From Alisma plantago-aquatica (taxonomy: Eukaryota > Streptophyta > Magnoliopsida > Alismatales > Alismataceae), in the NCBI GenBank assembly GCA_963693085.1, contig OY856414.1:265157001-265221000 (forward strand): a DNA stretch of 64,000 bases, written 5' to 3'. Positions 11,901-23,204 of the stretch are shown in pieces. A program made the translations under genes and the position numbers. Numbering within the stretch: position 1 is the first letter of the stretch; the number at the start of each line of letters is the position of its first letter. The notes under the pieces were generated by a model. The model had not been told where the DNA came from and did no database searches. It saw only the letters and a program-made list of their open reading frames with translations.

Positions 11901-12835
11901 ACGGTTTACAAAACCGTTTGGTGGGCAAACGGTTTCAAGGTCGTATGAAGGCATACGGTCTCAAGACCGTATGGCCGCATTGACCAAGCATGGAATGTAT
12001 GTGAATCCTGTTCAAAATTATGTAGGTTAATCACCCACAAAATTTGAGAGGTTAACTCCAAAGGGATCGTGAGATATAAGCAAATCAATTAGCAAATCCA
12101 ATTGAATTTAGTTCTGATTTTCAATCTGCTTAATTTGCCCTTTTTGGGCAAACGATCTCAAGACCATATAAGATGGTTGACTATGAATTGACCGTATGAT
12201 ATTACTGTTCATAATGATGTTAATTAATGACTCACCAAATTTTATGGACTAATTCCAAATGAGTTAAGAGTTGAAGGTTGATTACTAGGGCAAATCCTAA
12301 TTGAAATCAGTGCTGAAATCACAATGAGCTAATTTGAGATTTTGGGTTGATTAGCCCAAACGGTCTCAAGACTATTTGGGGAATCATCCAAACGGTCTCA
12401 AGACCGTTTGGGGATCACCCAAGATCGTATGGAGGTCTGGGGTCAAGTATAGTTGACCAATTGAAGGTACAAAGATACCAAATTACATTGCAATTAAGTA
12501 TTGATGTAATGATCAACTCAATAAATCAAACCTTGATGAATTTTCACTAGAGTCCAAAGTATGGATGGGCAAACGGTCTCAAGACCGTTTGTAACTCATC
12601 AAAACGGTCTCAAGACCGTTTGGTGACAACCCAAGACCGTTTGGAGGTCTAGGGTTAAGGTAATTTGATCAATTGAGGGCCCAATTACAATGGGTTATTG
12701 AAATAATCAAATTGCTGATTTGTGACTTAATTAAGGTTCAACCCCTATCAAATAAATCTAGATTTTGATGAATTCTTGGGCAAACGGTCTCAAGACCGTT
12801 TGGAGGATATCCAAACGATCCCAAGACCGTTTGGG
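11901..12835. repeat. Dispersed 20-bp inverted repeats in element 2
   Basis: The motif AAACGGTCTCAAGACCGTTT (9-bp arms, 2-bp spacer CA) occurs repeatedly with variants ending in ...CCGTATG. Measured centres: 12367.5, 12399.5 and 12420.5; 12580.5, 12611.5 and 12632.5; 12791.5 and 12822.5. The gaps are 31-32 then 21 bp. Triplets are separated by ordinary AT-rich sequence containing CAATTG-type motifs. Confidence 0.75.
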
Positions 12836-13122
12836 CCAAGTTTGAGCCCAATTGGAGGTCAATTGATGGGTTCAACTTTGATTTGATTCACATTGTTGAG
12901 TGTTGATGGTTGAACGTTTATAGACCTTAATTGAACCAACTCCAACCTTAATTGGATATCAATTGAGGGTCAATTGAGTAACCAATTGGTTAAGGCTAAC
13001 CCTAATTGTCTCAATTGGTAAGTGGTTAGCAAGCTTGAGACCAATTGAAGGCTTCAACATAGGAAACCCTAATCGAGTTACCCTTTGAACCACTTTGGAG
13101 GTCCATACGATCTTGAGCTTTT

Positions 13123-13474
13123 GAGGGCATTCGATCTCAAACCGTATGAGGGCATTCGATCTCAAACCGTATGAGGGCATTCGACCTCAAACCGTATGAG
13201 GGCATTCGAGCTCAAACCGTATGAGGGCATTCGAGCTCAAACCGTATGAGGGCATTCGATCTCAAACCGTATGAGGGCATTCGACCTCAAACCGTATGAG
13301 GGCATTCGATCTCAAACCGTATGAGGTCATTCGACCTCAAACCATATGAGGGCATTCAATCTCAAACCGTATGAGGGCATTCGACCTCAAACCGTATGAG
13401 GGAATTCAACCTCAAACCGTATGAGGGCATTCGACCTCAAATCGTATGAGGGCATTTGATCTCAAAATCGTATG
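13123..13474 (+). repeat. 25-bp tandem array, about 14 copies
   Basis: Unit GAGGGCATTCGACCTCAAACCGTAT-like, head to tail, with scattered C/T changes at the CGACC/CGATC site. The unit aligns with one version of the upstream inverted repeat (CATACGG-TCTCAAGACCGTATG) that has lost arm symmetry, so the array probably grew from a dyad. Confidence 0.9.
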
Positions 13475-16432
13475 AAGGTTGAAGGTGTGAAACCTATTGG
13501 AGACTTTTGAAGTTAAGTCTGCCTAATGCCTTGAAGGCTTAAATGGTTTAATAGTTGTTCAACCTAAACCATAATAATACCAAGAGACATTAAGGGTCAA
13601 ATGGTTAGTAAATTAAACCATGATGATGATCAATGTGTAATTTACCATAATACCCTTGAAAGGTTCAATTGAGTAAAACCTTGTTCTAATCAAACCCTAA
13701 TCACTCAATAGTGGTGATTTGGTCTATGTTAATCAAAGTGTACTTAACCCAACCTGATCTAGATTGGTGTTATCACCATCTACAAGTATGAGGAGAGAGA
13801 AAGTATCTTAAGAAAGAGAAAGTACCCTTTTATGATGAAAATTCAAGTAAAGTACCTTCAATATACATGAATGTGCATGATTAGGGTATGATCCACCTAT
13901 GTGAGATCATGGAACCCTAATTATGATAAATGATGAATCTTAAACTAATCTGAGAGCATCAATGATGATGTTCCTCATACATGACAATGTTATGAGTTCA
14001 ACTCACCATAATGTGAATAGTAAACCCTAATTCAAGGGTGATGACATGTAATGTGAATAGTAAACCCTAATTCTAGGGTGATAACATATAATGAGAATAG
14101 TAAACCCTAATTTATGGTGATCTGATAAATGTAGTAATTCAGGGTTATGCCTTTGAGTATGAAACCCTAAAATACAAGTTGTTATATGAGGAATCTTTAT
14201 GCCATGTGAGATAAGAAGTTTAATAAATCTAATCCAGAGGAGATGTAATATGGATGAGAATCCCTAAATTAGAAATGAAAATATGGAAATCCTAGTGGGA
14301 TGAATAGTGAGCCTAGTATATGACCTAGCAATTATGAATTCCTGGAGATGTTTATAAGGTAATGCCTTTAAATAAAGTATAGTCAAATCAATGAGTATGA
14401 TGTGTTCACACCATGATAAGATTGAGAAGTGAATTCATACCTTGAATTGATAATCATTATGATGTTCAATAAATGTTGTATTTAAGGCAAATACTCACCA
14501 TACCCTGTATGCTTCTAAGGATGGCAGAGTTTCATACTAGAATTGGACTAATAATCTAAAAAGGAAATATTAACAATGAAGGATGGGGTATGTTAACCTT
14601 AGTCCTGTGTCATGCCTTTAGGTATGAAACTTTGAGAACAAGTTACCAAATATGATGTCTTATAGGATAAAGAGATTTCAATAACCTTAATTTGTATAGG
14701 GTGAAACCCTATTTCCAGTTATGCTTTTAAGCATGAATCCTCATGATTGAAGTATGAGATGAGGAATTAATATTCCTAATCATAAGTAAAGGAAATGAAT
14801 AACCCTAATTGATGAATATTGGGGAACTTGGCTCTTATAAGAGTTTGAAAGTGTAACTTCTAGAATGAATTGTTTACTGTTATCAGTTGAATTAACCATG
14901 CAGGTTGTCATGAGATGATGATCATATCCAGGTATGGATTATGAAACTATATTCATTGAAAGCATGCTTTAGCTTTATGAGTAAGTGAAATATTCTGATG
15001 CCTTGTTGAGTGGCATCCTATGAGACTGATGGGCTGTGAAAGCTATAATATCATCAAAGTCATGCTTAACAGATGACTTGTGATGAAATGATTGAGAAAT
15101 GATAATTGATGTGAGTTAGACTTGTTACATTTAGTATTCTATCTTCATAGCTGCCATGCTAATGATTAATGTTTGAGAACATGTATGATGTCAAAAGAAT
15201 ACTGAAATGTACCTAACTAATCAAGTATAATCATTCCATGTAGAGCCCTGATCATAGATCCATCATTGTCAGAGACCAAATGATGGTGAAACAGGTTTTC
15301 CTAAGGGAACTCCTGGATTACATACTTTTGAGTATGTGGGGGAGATGGATGCGTAAATACTTACATCCTAGTGTAGGAATTGATACCGTCAATCCTTCAC
15401 TACAAAACCAAATGGTGAGATGTACCACAAATCTCCCAAAGAAGACACAAACACCGCATCGGTGAGAGATAAACAAGAAATCTTCCGGTGATGAAGAGAG
15501 TACAGAACGCCACTGTAACTCTAAAATAGCGAAGGACCAGATTACCCTGGTAAGCTATAACAGTAGAGACACAAGATGTCCTACAAACAATCCTCTAACT
15601 GACTGAGGAAGATGAGGTCATAAGAATCCGGCTCTTTTGATGACCTATGTATGATACCGATGCAACTTACTCGTGATCGGTTGGAGTATGAGCGGTATAC
15701 CTCATCTCCACAGGGCATAATAATGTTTGTAAAACATAATCAACCACGTAGTATATCTGCTTAGGTTACTACGAGGAACAATGTTTGGTGTTACATTGTT
15801 TACATTAATGATCTGTTCATATATTTTGTATACATGTCCTTTATATGCTTTAAAGACATGACTGCTCAGATAGAAGTTGCTTCTCTTGTTATTAAACCTG
15901 TTGTTGTACGATTTATGTTATCTTGTCTATGATATTCATTAATGTTATAATAAAGCTTCTAGTTGAGAGTTATAACTCTCGCTGGGACAATTTGTACATT
16001 GTCTCACTTCGTAGATTTCAACTCTTTTTAGGTGGTCGTCGAAGACGAAGGAGACCGTTTAAGGATGAGCAACAATGACAACAACAGTACCAAGGGCAGC
16101 AGTGAATCTCAGGTGGAGATACTGGCTACTGAGTTATGTAGTTAAATGGTCCTATGCCGTCTCTATACTCTCAGGTCCTAGGAATCAGTGTTTTGAGTTT
16201 TTGGTGTTGGCTCCTGAGAATTTTGAATCATGTTGTACATAATTACTCAAGAAGTGGTTTAACAGAGATGTAAACTATTTACTTGGTTTCTTATAAAAAG
16301 GAATTTTATAATTTCCAGATCTTGTCTCAAAAATTTTAATTTCCAGTAATTTTTCATATTCCGCAACTAATCAAATGCTTCCGCTAAGTTTAAATCGTGT
16401 TTATATCGTGGTTTTGGAGATCGGAGCCCACA

Positions 16433-17551
16433 AATTGCTTGTTGGTTTGTGTGTGAAATCACTTAGGAATTTAGGCAAATTGCTTATATGTGTGAATTTT
16501 GGGATTTGCCCCTAGGTCCAATTCATGGATCCCTAGGTTGCCTCCCATCTTCGTACATCCTAATCAACCTCCCTAAACCTAAGTGAGAGATATAAGTAGC
16601 TAGATTAGATAATTCTAGTGCAATTAGCATGGATCCTTCTCAAGGCTAGAATGTGGGGGAATTGGGGTCCAAAACCCTAATTTCACCTCCCCATTACTAC
16701 CCTCGACCCCTAATTGCCCTAGGAATGTCTAATCTAGAAACCTAGACTTGATTAGAATCTAATTGGATTGAACCTAACCCCTAACCCAATTGAGCCTCGT
16801 AAGGGTAGTAGGGGGTGTTAGGGACTAGTTCCCCTATACACAACCTAGCATATCCATGGCCAGTTAGTAGCATAGGTTAATTCATTAGACTCTAACTTGT
16901 TGTTTGGTTTGGATGATCTAAATGGAATAATAATGTTCATATGTCACCCCCCAACTTAAGTGATAAGTCCATACCCCTAAACATCCCACACATCTCTTTA
17001 CTGCTTAAAACCCTAGTTTTGTGCTTGCTTAGCTTAGTTAGTTCTTTTCTTGCTTAGTTAGCTTCTTGCCTTGCTCTTGCCTTGTTTATGCTAGTTTAGT
17101 TCTTTAATTGCTCTTTTTCTTTTCTCTTGCTTGCCTTAGCATAATTTGTCTTTTCATACCTAGCTTAGTCCTTTCTTTCCTGCTTAGTCTTAATCTAGTC
17201 TAGGGTTAATGTAGATTTCATTCCTGCCTTTAACTGCTTTCTTGTTCATCCTTAGTTAACAATCAAATCAACCTTTAAACTCTTAACCCTAGTCTCCACA
17301 GTAGGAACCCAGCCAAACTAACCTAGCTCTAGTTCCCCATCTTTTCCCTGTGGATCGACCTTATACTTGCCACCTTCCTATACTACGACACGACCCCGTG
17401 CGCTTGCGGGTGTAGTTGTTTTAGTAGAAGTAGGTGTGTTAGTTAGGTTTATAAATTTTGAAAGTGAATCCACCGTGTGTTCCGACCTCGTAGGGCACAT
17501 CTAGTCAGGTCAAACTGGCTAGTGTGTTGCACCTCTAGCGGAAACACACCA
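16433..17551 (+). repeat. Right LTR of element 1, second part
   Basis: Resumes after the second AATTG copy with CTTGTTGGTTTGTGTG and follows left LTR positions 5902-7018 closely, ending ACACACCA before the CTAAG duplication at 17552-17556. Confidence 0.9.
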
Positions 17552-17556
17552 CTAAG

Positions 17557-18262
17557 CTGTAACTAACCATATATGGAACTAACTGTAGACTTCATAAAAA
17601 GTAATTGTGATTGTGCTAAACCCTAAGTTATAACCTGCTAGCCCTAATCTAGACATGCCTTGTGCTATATATGAATGCATTAATAATGTTAGATGCTTTG
17701 AACCACATAACATGTCTTAATACAATTAATTGGACTAAATTGGCTAAATAAGCCTTAATAAGTTATTTTAGATCAATACATGTAAAATATTTCACATGGT
17801 TCACTAATAACACACCAAATGACTTAAATGTGGTTATTTAATGATAAGATGTGACTAAATTTGAATGAATGAGCAATTTGGTATATAATGATCTTAATCT
17901 ATGTAAAAGGGGTAGTAATTGGAAGCTTTATGAAAGTTGATAAAACTTCTCCTTGCATGAGTTACATGGAATATGGCTTGATCAATGTGATGTTGATGCC
18001 TTTTTTAAGGTAATATTTAGTATCTATGACAAAAGAGTCATATCGACCATATGATAAATCTTGGGCGTAGCTCCAAGTGATCATGGTGACGTGATTAAAG
18101 GTTTGAGTCCTATTGATTATTAATTGAATAACATCAAGAAATACATATACCATTTCTCATATTTCATGTTCATATTGTTTATTGCTTAGTCTTTCTCTGG
18201 TTTTTTATAGTCCTGTATAATAATGATGATAATAAGATCTCTACTTAAGTCATATTAAGCAA
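17557..18262. other. AT-rich interval, nothing recognised
   Basis: Contains a third copy of GTGATTGTGCTAAACCCTAAG near 17607-17628, matching the sequence left of element 1. No gene or repeat family recognised. Confidence 0.5.
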
Positions 18263-19324
18263 GGTAATACCCCGTTTTATGAAATTCAGTTGATATATGA
18301 GAGGGATAATGTCAGAGGATTCAAGTTGCTCATAATTAGGGTTATAATCATACCCAACCCTAACAAAGTGTATCCAGATAAACTGAGAAAGTATGTAAGC
18401 ATAGATGAAGATTATCATTATATGATACTAAATAGGAGTATACAGTGTAAATCAAGGGATAAAACATGATTAGTGATAAAACAAGAAACATAGTCTCACA
18501 TATGTTGCATGAGATGATTATAATTTTTGTTTTTTGAATTAGTATTAGGTTTTTCTTGGTCCAATGTTTGAAAAGATTCGATACTATGAAATATTTTGGC
18601 CATATTGGGGTAACCTGGTGAAATGATGCATGTTTTGTACTCAATATTGGTTTTGACTAGGCTCATATGCTAACCATAACAGTTAGGTCTTTTGACAACC
18701 TAGCCATAAACACTAGGATTAGGTTCCATGGTGGAATAAGTTTGGACCCCCAATAATCAAAATAAGAAATTAAAAGAAACATATTTTCCCTTTTCACATT
18801 CCACTACTCATACAAATCATACAAACATCATAAATTAAGTGCAACAATATCCATACTATACATCAATTTGGGTACTTCATACTTATGAAAAGAAGAAACA
18901 ATTGTCACATCATTTCATAACTATATAAGGCCTAATTTTCCAAACATAAGGTACAATGATGATAACATATCTTCTCTCTCAAACTCTTTCTATTTTATCC
19001 TCTCCATCTTATCCAAAAAATGGGTAAAGAAGAGACCACATCTAACACTTGGCTCTACAGAGAAACTTCATACTTTCTTTGATGTTGGTGGTACAACGAA
19101 GGATTCTTCTTGGTGATCTTCTAAGAATATCTAACGATTTCAAAATATGTCTAGTAGAGTGTGAGTTACCTATGCATTGAGTGGATTACCACTATTGGTC
19201 AAGTTAGTAATGATACATTATAGATAATAAGGAAGAAACAAAATACTAACATAACACTACATGAAGTAATAAAGACATGCCATGGAAAGCAACGACTAAT
19301 TTAGCCTTATAAAAAGAATTGAAA
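18263..19324 (+). repeat. Possible truncated plus-strand chromovirus LTR
   Basis: GGTAATACCCCGTTTTATG at about 18263 resembles a chromovirus LTR start (TGTAATACCCCG) with the first base changed. Sequence near 18960-19100 looks like an LTR leader. No end or partner is seen; it stops where minus-strand LTR material begins at 19325. Confidence 0.3.
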
Positions 19325-19935
19325 TGTGACGCCCCATCACGCTAAACAAGATTACTAAAAAAAGATGATCTTACTAGTAACAAGATTGCTAATAAACCAC
19401 ATAACTAGAACAAAGGGTAAAATAAAACCAATTTGAACATTTCCATTATGTTCAAAAATATTTACGTAGAGGTCCAACAACTTGCATATCAACACATACC
19501 ATATCAAGTATTTACATGTATTTTCAGTGGTTGAGGCCACAACCTATATACAAAAGATATGTTCCACATATACATGTCATATAAAAACATTGAAACACAA
19601 CCAAAAACTCGAATCATTGTACATATCATCTACAAAACATCCCCTATCCAAACCTAAGAGTACATGGATGACTCTAGAACACACTAACTACCAGCCAACC
19701 TTCTACTCCTATTATTCTCTAAGTGGTTCTTCCTCACCACCACAATCTTGATGACATTGCTGACGATCACCTAAAAAGATGTAGCGACCCACGAGGTGAG
19801 ACCAACATCCCAGTAAGAGACATAACTCTCAACAATGATTATTGATTACAACATGTTATATTTTTGAACAAGTTAAGCAGGTTAAACATGTTAAGCAAGT
19901 TAAACTGATAGGCATAGCAACATGCATGATTAACA

Positions 19936-19966
19936 ATATATATATATATATGTATATATATGTATA

Positions 19967-20010
<44 letters not shown>
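19936..20010. repeat. (TA)n microsatellite with TG interruptions
   Basis: About 75 bp of alternating TA with three regularly spaced TGTATATATA interruptions, abutting the left end of the MITE. Confidence 0.95.
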
Positions 20011-20018
<8 letters not shown>

Positions 20019-20417
20019 CAATCCAGTGAGAAACATCCTACAGTGAGAGCATGAGAGGCATTTGAATAACTATAAATTAGTAACTATTTTTTAAAATCCA
20101 ACCATATATATGGAAAAAGCATCATTTCATTTACCTTGTCGTAAAAAATCATTGCAATCAAACATTATTTACATGTCCATATGTACAATATACACTTTTT
20201 AGATCCAACGGTCGGCCTGAAATTCAATATAGAGCGTCGAAAAATATTTGGTTGTTGTGAGTGATCTACAAATTGGATGGTGATAAATTTTATAGGAAGG
20301 TAGATATTGAGGTATACTTGTAATCCGTATGGCTGGATTATAAAAAATTGATCAATGTGGAGAGTTATTCAAATTCCTATCATGCTCTCACCAGATATGT
20401 TTCTCACTGGATCGTTG

Positions 20418-20422
<5 letters not shown>
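20011..20422. mobile_element. MITE with about 60-bp imperfect terminal inverted repeats, set in (TA)n
   Basis: The left end AGGGTAGCAATCCAGTGAG and the reverse complement of the right end AGGGCAACGATCCAGTGAG align. Similarity continues about 60 bp inward (GAGAGCATGA, TTTGAATAACT). The element is about 411 bp and non-coding, and both flanks are long TA runs. Non-autonomous MITEs tied to TA microsatellites are known from rice (Micron). The superfamily is not settled because a TA duplication cannot be told from the microsatellite. Confidence 0.8.

Positions 20423-20460
<38 letters not shown>
20421..20460. repeat. (TA)n microsatellite
   Basis: About 40 bp of pure TA on the right flank of the MITE. 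Confidence 0.95.
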
Positions 20461-20463
<3 letters not shown>

Positions 20464-21486
20464 GAACAAATAAAACTATATTTTACTCATAGTTGACTTG
20501 TCCTACTACATTGTATAATAACTAGTGGTATAAGAAACAAGGAAAAGGTAAACATTCAATATGAATCGTGTTTGGCCCTAAATAGATAGACTACATGGTT
20601 TTATTACATCTTTTATTAAGCCCTGGGGAGTTTGAGGTATACCAACCAGACTCATCATGTATACGAAATCATAATCATCTGAGTTACGGCCTCGACCGGT
20701 ATCATGTTGAGGTATGACTGTAGCCATCCTCAAGAACATGCATATACTCAATAATATGCAAATTTGAGCTTCCATTAGAGGAATACTTATTTCACCATCC
20801 AACAAGTTCTAACATTGGAATGGATCTACAACACAAGGCACTACATGATTAGGGTTTCACTTGATTAGTTAATGCCAATTGGGTGACTTAGGACTACATC
20901 AATCAAGTTATATACAAACCCTAAAAGAGTTCTACAAAAACCTGGGTATGTTACACTTCAGAAGATATAAAACTTATGAAATATAATTCTTATCACATTA
21001 TCACATGATACCAATAACTATCACATCATGAAGAGGATCATACCTCCATAAGAGATCAACCATGCCCAAAGGTCATTAAGGCCATCACATCATTCCCTAT
21101 AAGAAAATCTTTATCTTTCCATGCCTTTACCAAAGGCTCATCAAACCATCACCATACATGTGACATAGAAGTTCTTCATAACATTGAATTTAAGAGCTTA
21201 TTATGTTCATATGGAAACATATTTGGGTTACAAAAACATGGAGAGAGTATTGTTTCATCCCACCTAATCATAGAAGGAATCTAAGTATGATTAACCATCA
21301 TCACCTATCTGTATTAGGGTTGAGTTCAACAAGATAAGTTGAATTAATGTTACAAAACAACACTAAGGATAAATCCTAGCTCTTAGAATTTACATCAGTT
21401 CATGAATGCATAAGGTCAAACATAACCATCTGATTTCAAGCAACTAAAACTCTTAACCGATACTCATAGGATCTAAAAAACCTATC

Positions 21487-21870
21487 AACCATAGAGTTAG
21501 AAAATCTTGTCGACCATAGGGTTAGATATCTTGGTGACCACTAGGGTTAGATATCTTGGTGGTCACTAGGTTAGATATCTTGGCAACCACTAGAGTTAGA
21601 AATCTTGGTGACCCCTAGGGTTAGGAAATCTTGGAGACCACTAGGGTTAGGAAAACTTGGCAACCACTAGTGTTAGATACTTGGATACCACCAGAGTTAG
21701 ATATCTTGGCGACCACTAGGGTTAGATATCTTGACGACCAATAGGGTCAAAGTTTCATTGACCACAATTCAACTCAAATCTTGGTGACCACATGAGTTCA
21801 AAATCTTAGCGACCACATGGTTCAAAAATCTTTGGCAGCCACATAGTTCAAAAATCTTACGTACCAACAT
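21487..21870. repeat. Degenerate 25-bp tandem array in chromovirus LTR
   Basis: Unit about GACCACTAGGGTTAGATATCTTGG. ATCTTG landmarks at 21504, 21528, 21553, 21577, 21602, 21628, 21703 and 21728 give a period of 24-26 bp over roughly a dozen units, decaying to the right. Isolated related phrases recur at 22600-22770. Confidence 0.8.
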
Positions 21871-23204
21871 GAAATCTAAACATAACAACATTGAGTTCAC
21901 ACACATATGCAAGGTCTAGGTTTTCTATCTTTAAAGAAGAAACGTTTACTAGGTTTAGAGGTAAATCAAGAAGGATTATCTACTAAAAATCTACCATCTA
22001 AGCTCAACCCTAGGTAGAGATAACATCTTTCTACTTGGAATAATGTTTTAGGGAAAGATCATCCACATGAAAGATAAGAATGAACAATAAACATGGAGAA
22101 AGTTATATAATTCACCTTTAGAGATGATGAAGAAGCTCCAAATAGAAAGGGTAGATCAAGCAAAGAAGGTATAAACCCTAGCTTGAGCACTCCACTCAGC
22201 CAAGCTAGCTCCTTCTCCAAAAAGGAAGCAAAACCTAAGTTTAAGAGGCAAGGAATAAGGTGTCTTGAACCCCTAGCACAAAGCTTCACCAAGAACACCA
22301 TGTATCTGACCAAGAAGGAAGAGAAAAGAAGATAGGATGGAAAGAAAAAGAGGGAGATCTCACTTAACAAACCAAGAAGAAAAGCAAGGAAGCATCAAAC
22401 AGACCCTAGGTGCACATGCAAGAAAGATCGCCCAAGATTCTCCAACCTTGGATCATCCTTATCCACCAAGAAAGGGGGGAGATCTCCAACCAGGAAGGGA
22501 GATGATTCTATCCATGCATTCCATGTATCCAAGGTCACAAAATATCATCCATAAAAATAGATGGACTATGTTGTTCAGAACCAAAATGACCACAACAAGA
22601 AAACTTGGCGACCAAGATGATCTAAAAACCAATCGACCACCAACCCTAGGAATGTTGGCGACCAAGAGGTGTTAAAAACTCATTGACTTCCAACCCTTAG
22701 CAACCACATGAAACCTTATTGAATTCCAATCCTAGAGACCACATGAAACCTTGGTGACCACCAGCATTTGGTGGCCCATCGGGTCCCAATGCTCATGGTC
22801 AACCATTGAGTTAGGGCATAAAAGAGAGCAACCCTAATCTCAACACAAGGCTAGATGCCACTGCCCAAACCAAGGTGTGACAAGGAGCCCCAAAGCACAA
22901 ATATATCAAACATGATATGAAAGCATGTCAAGAACAAAAAGCATGCCAAAAATTGCAAAAAAATCCTAGCTATGGGTAAATTGTAGAAAAGTCCAAAATA
23001 AGCACATACTTGCATAACTTACTCAAACAGTGTCCAAACTGGACCAAACTTGAAACTTAAGCTTGTCACATGATATAACATCACATAATAGGGCTTTATT
23101 AAGGTTTTAAGAATCTAATTATGATAATAAAGCATGTTCAACCAAAAATCAAGGTCAGAGGTCTTACAACCATAAACCCTAATAAGGATTTCGACCCCAA
23201 AATC

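Larger units (their letters stand above)
10863..16432 (+). mobile_element. Element 2: 5.57-kb LTR-like insertion, probable giant solo LTR
   Basis: Begins TGTAACACCCCTGATC, ends TCGGAGCCCACA, and is flanked by AATTG on both sides, interrupting the element 1 LTR. No internal repeat of its own start, primer site or gag-pol frame is visible, so it reads as a single very long LTR left by recombination, or as a non-coding LTR derivative. The 15960-16120 part (GAGAGTTATAACTCTCGCTGGGAC, then AGGTGGTCGTCGAAGACGA) matches the 3' portion of chromovirus LTRs and resembles the minus-strand LTR near 19740-19820. It holds two unusual repeat fields, at 11901-12835 and 13123-13474. Confidence 0.75.
4789..17551 (+). 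mobile_element. Element 1: non-autonomous Athila-like LTR retrotransposon, nested-split
   Basis: The element starts TGATTCAGCCC and ends ACACACCA, flanked by the 5-bp duplication CTAAG. Two LTRs of about 2.23 kb enclose a 2.7-kb internal region with a tRNA-Asp primer site, one proline-rich reading frame, a palindrome cluster and a hairpin plus polypurine tract. There is no recognisable gag, protease, reverse transcriptase or integrase, so it would need enzymes in trans. The tRNA-Asp primer and the AAGTTTGGGGTGG tract are typical of plant Athila relatives. The right LTR is interrupted by element 2 (10863-16432). Confidence 0.88.
19325..23168 (-). repeat. 3' LTR (complex) of a minus-strand chromovirus
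   Basis: On the minus strand an LTR starts TGTAAGACCTCTGACC at 23168, right after the integrase/chromodomain frame, as in Tekay/Del elements. Its 3' portion appears to be 19325-19820: AGAGTTATGTCTCTTACTGG and the AGGTGATCGTC segment match element 2, and the end is ...GGGGCGTCACA. A second LTR-like start, TGTAACATACCCAGG, sits at 20955, so this may be one 3.8-kb LTR or two joined ones. No duplication settles it. It contains the MITE, two TA tracts and the 25-bp array. Confidence 0.5.

Noticed and set aside
13123..13474. CRISPR-like array because of regular short repeats
   Set aside because: Units are directly adjacent with no spacers, and the context is a plant LTR; it is an ordinary tandem repeat.
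19839..20036. 65-codon minus-strand frame of alternating Ile/Tyr
   Set aside because: Translation of the TA microsatellite.
19325..20955. Independent solo LTR with both ends present
   Set aside because: Ends look right (TGTGACGCC...TGTTACA) but the flanking five bases (TGAAA and CTTCA) do not match, so a separate insertion could not be supported.
22337..22675. 112-codon plus-strand open frame
   Set aside because: Lies inside chromovirus LTR sequence with overlapping antisense frames; no domain and no coding signature.
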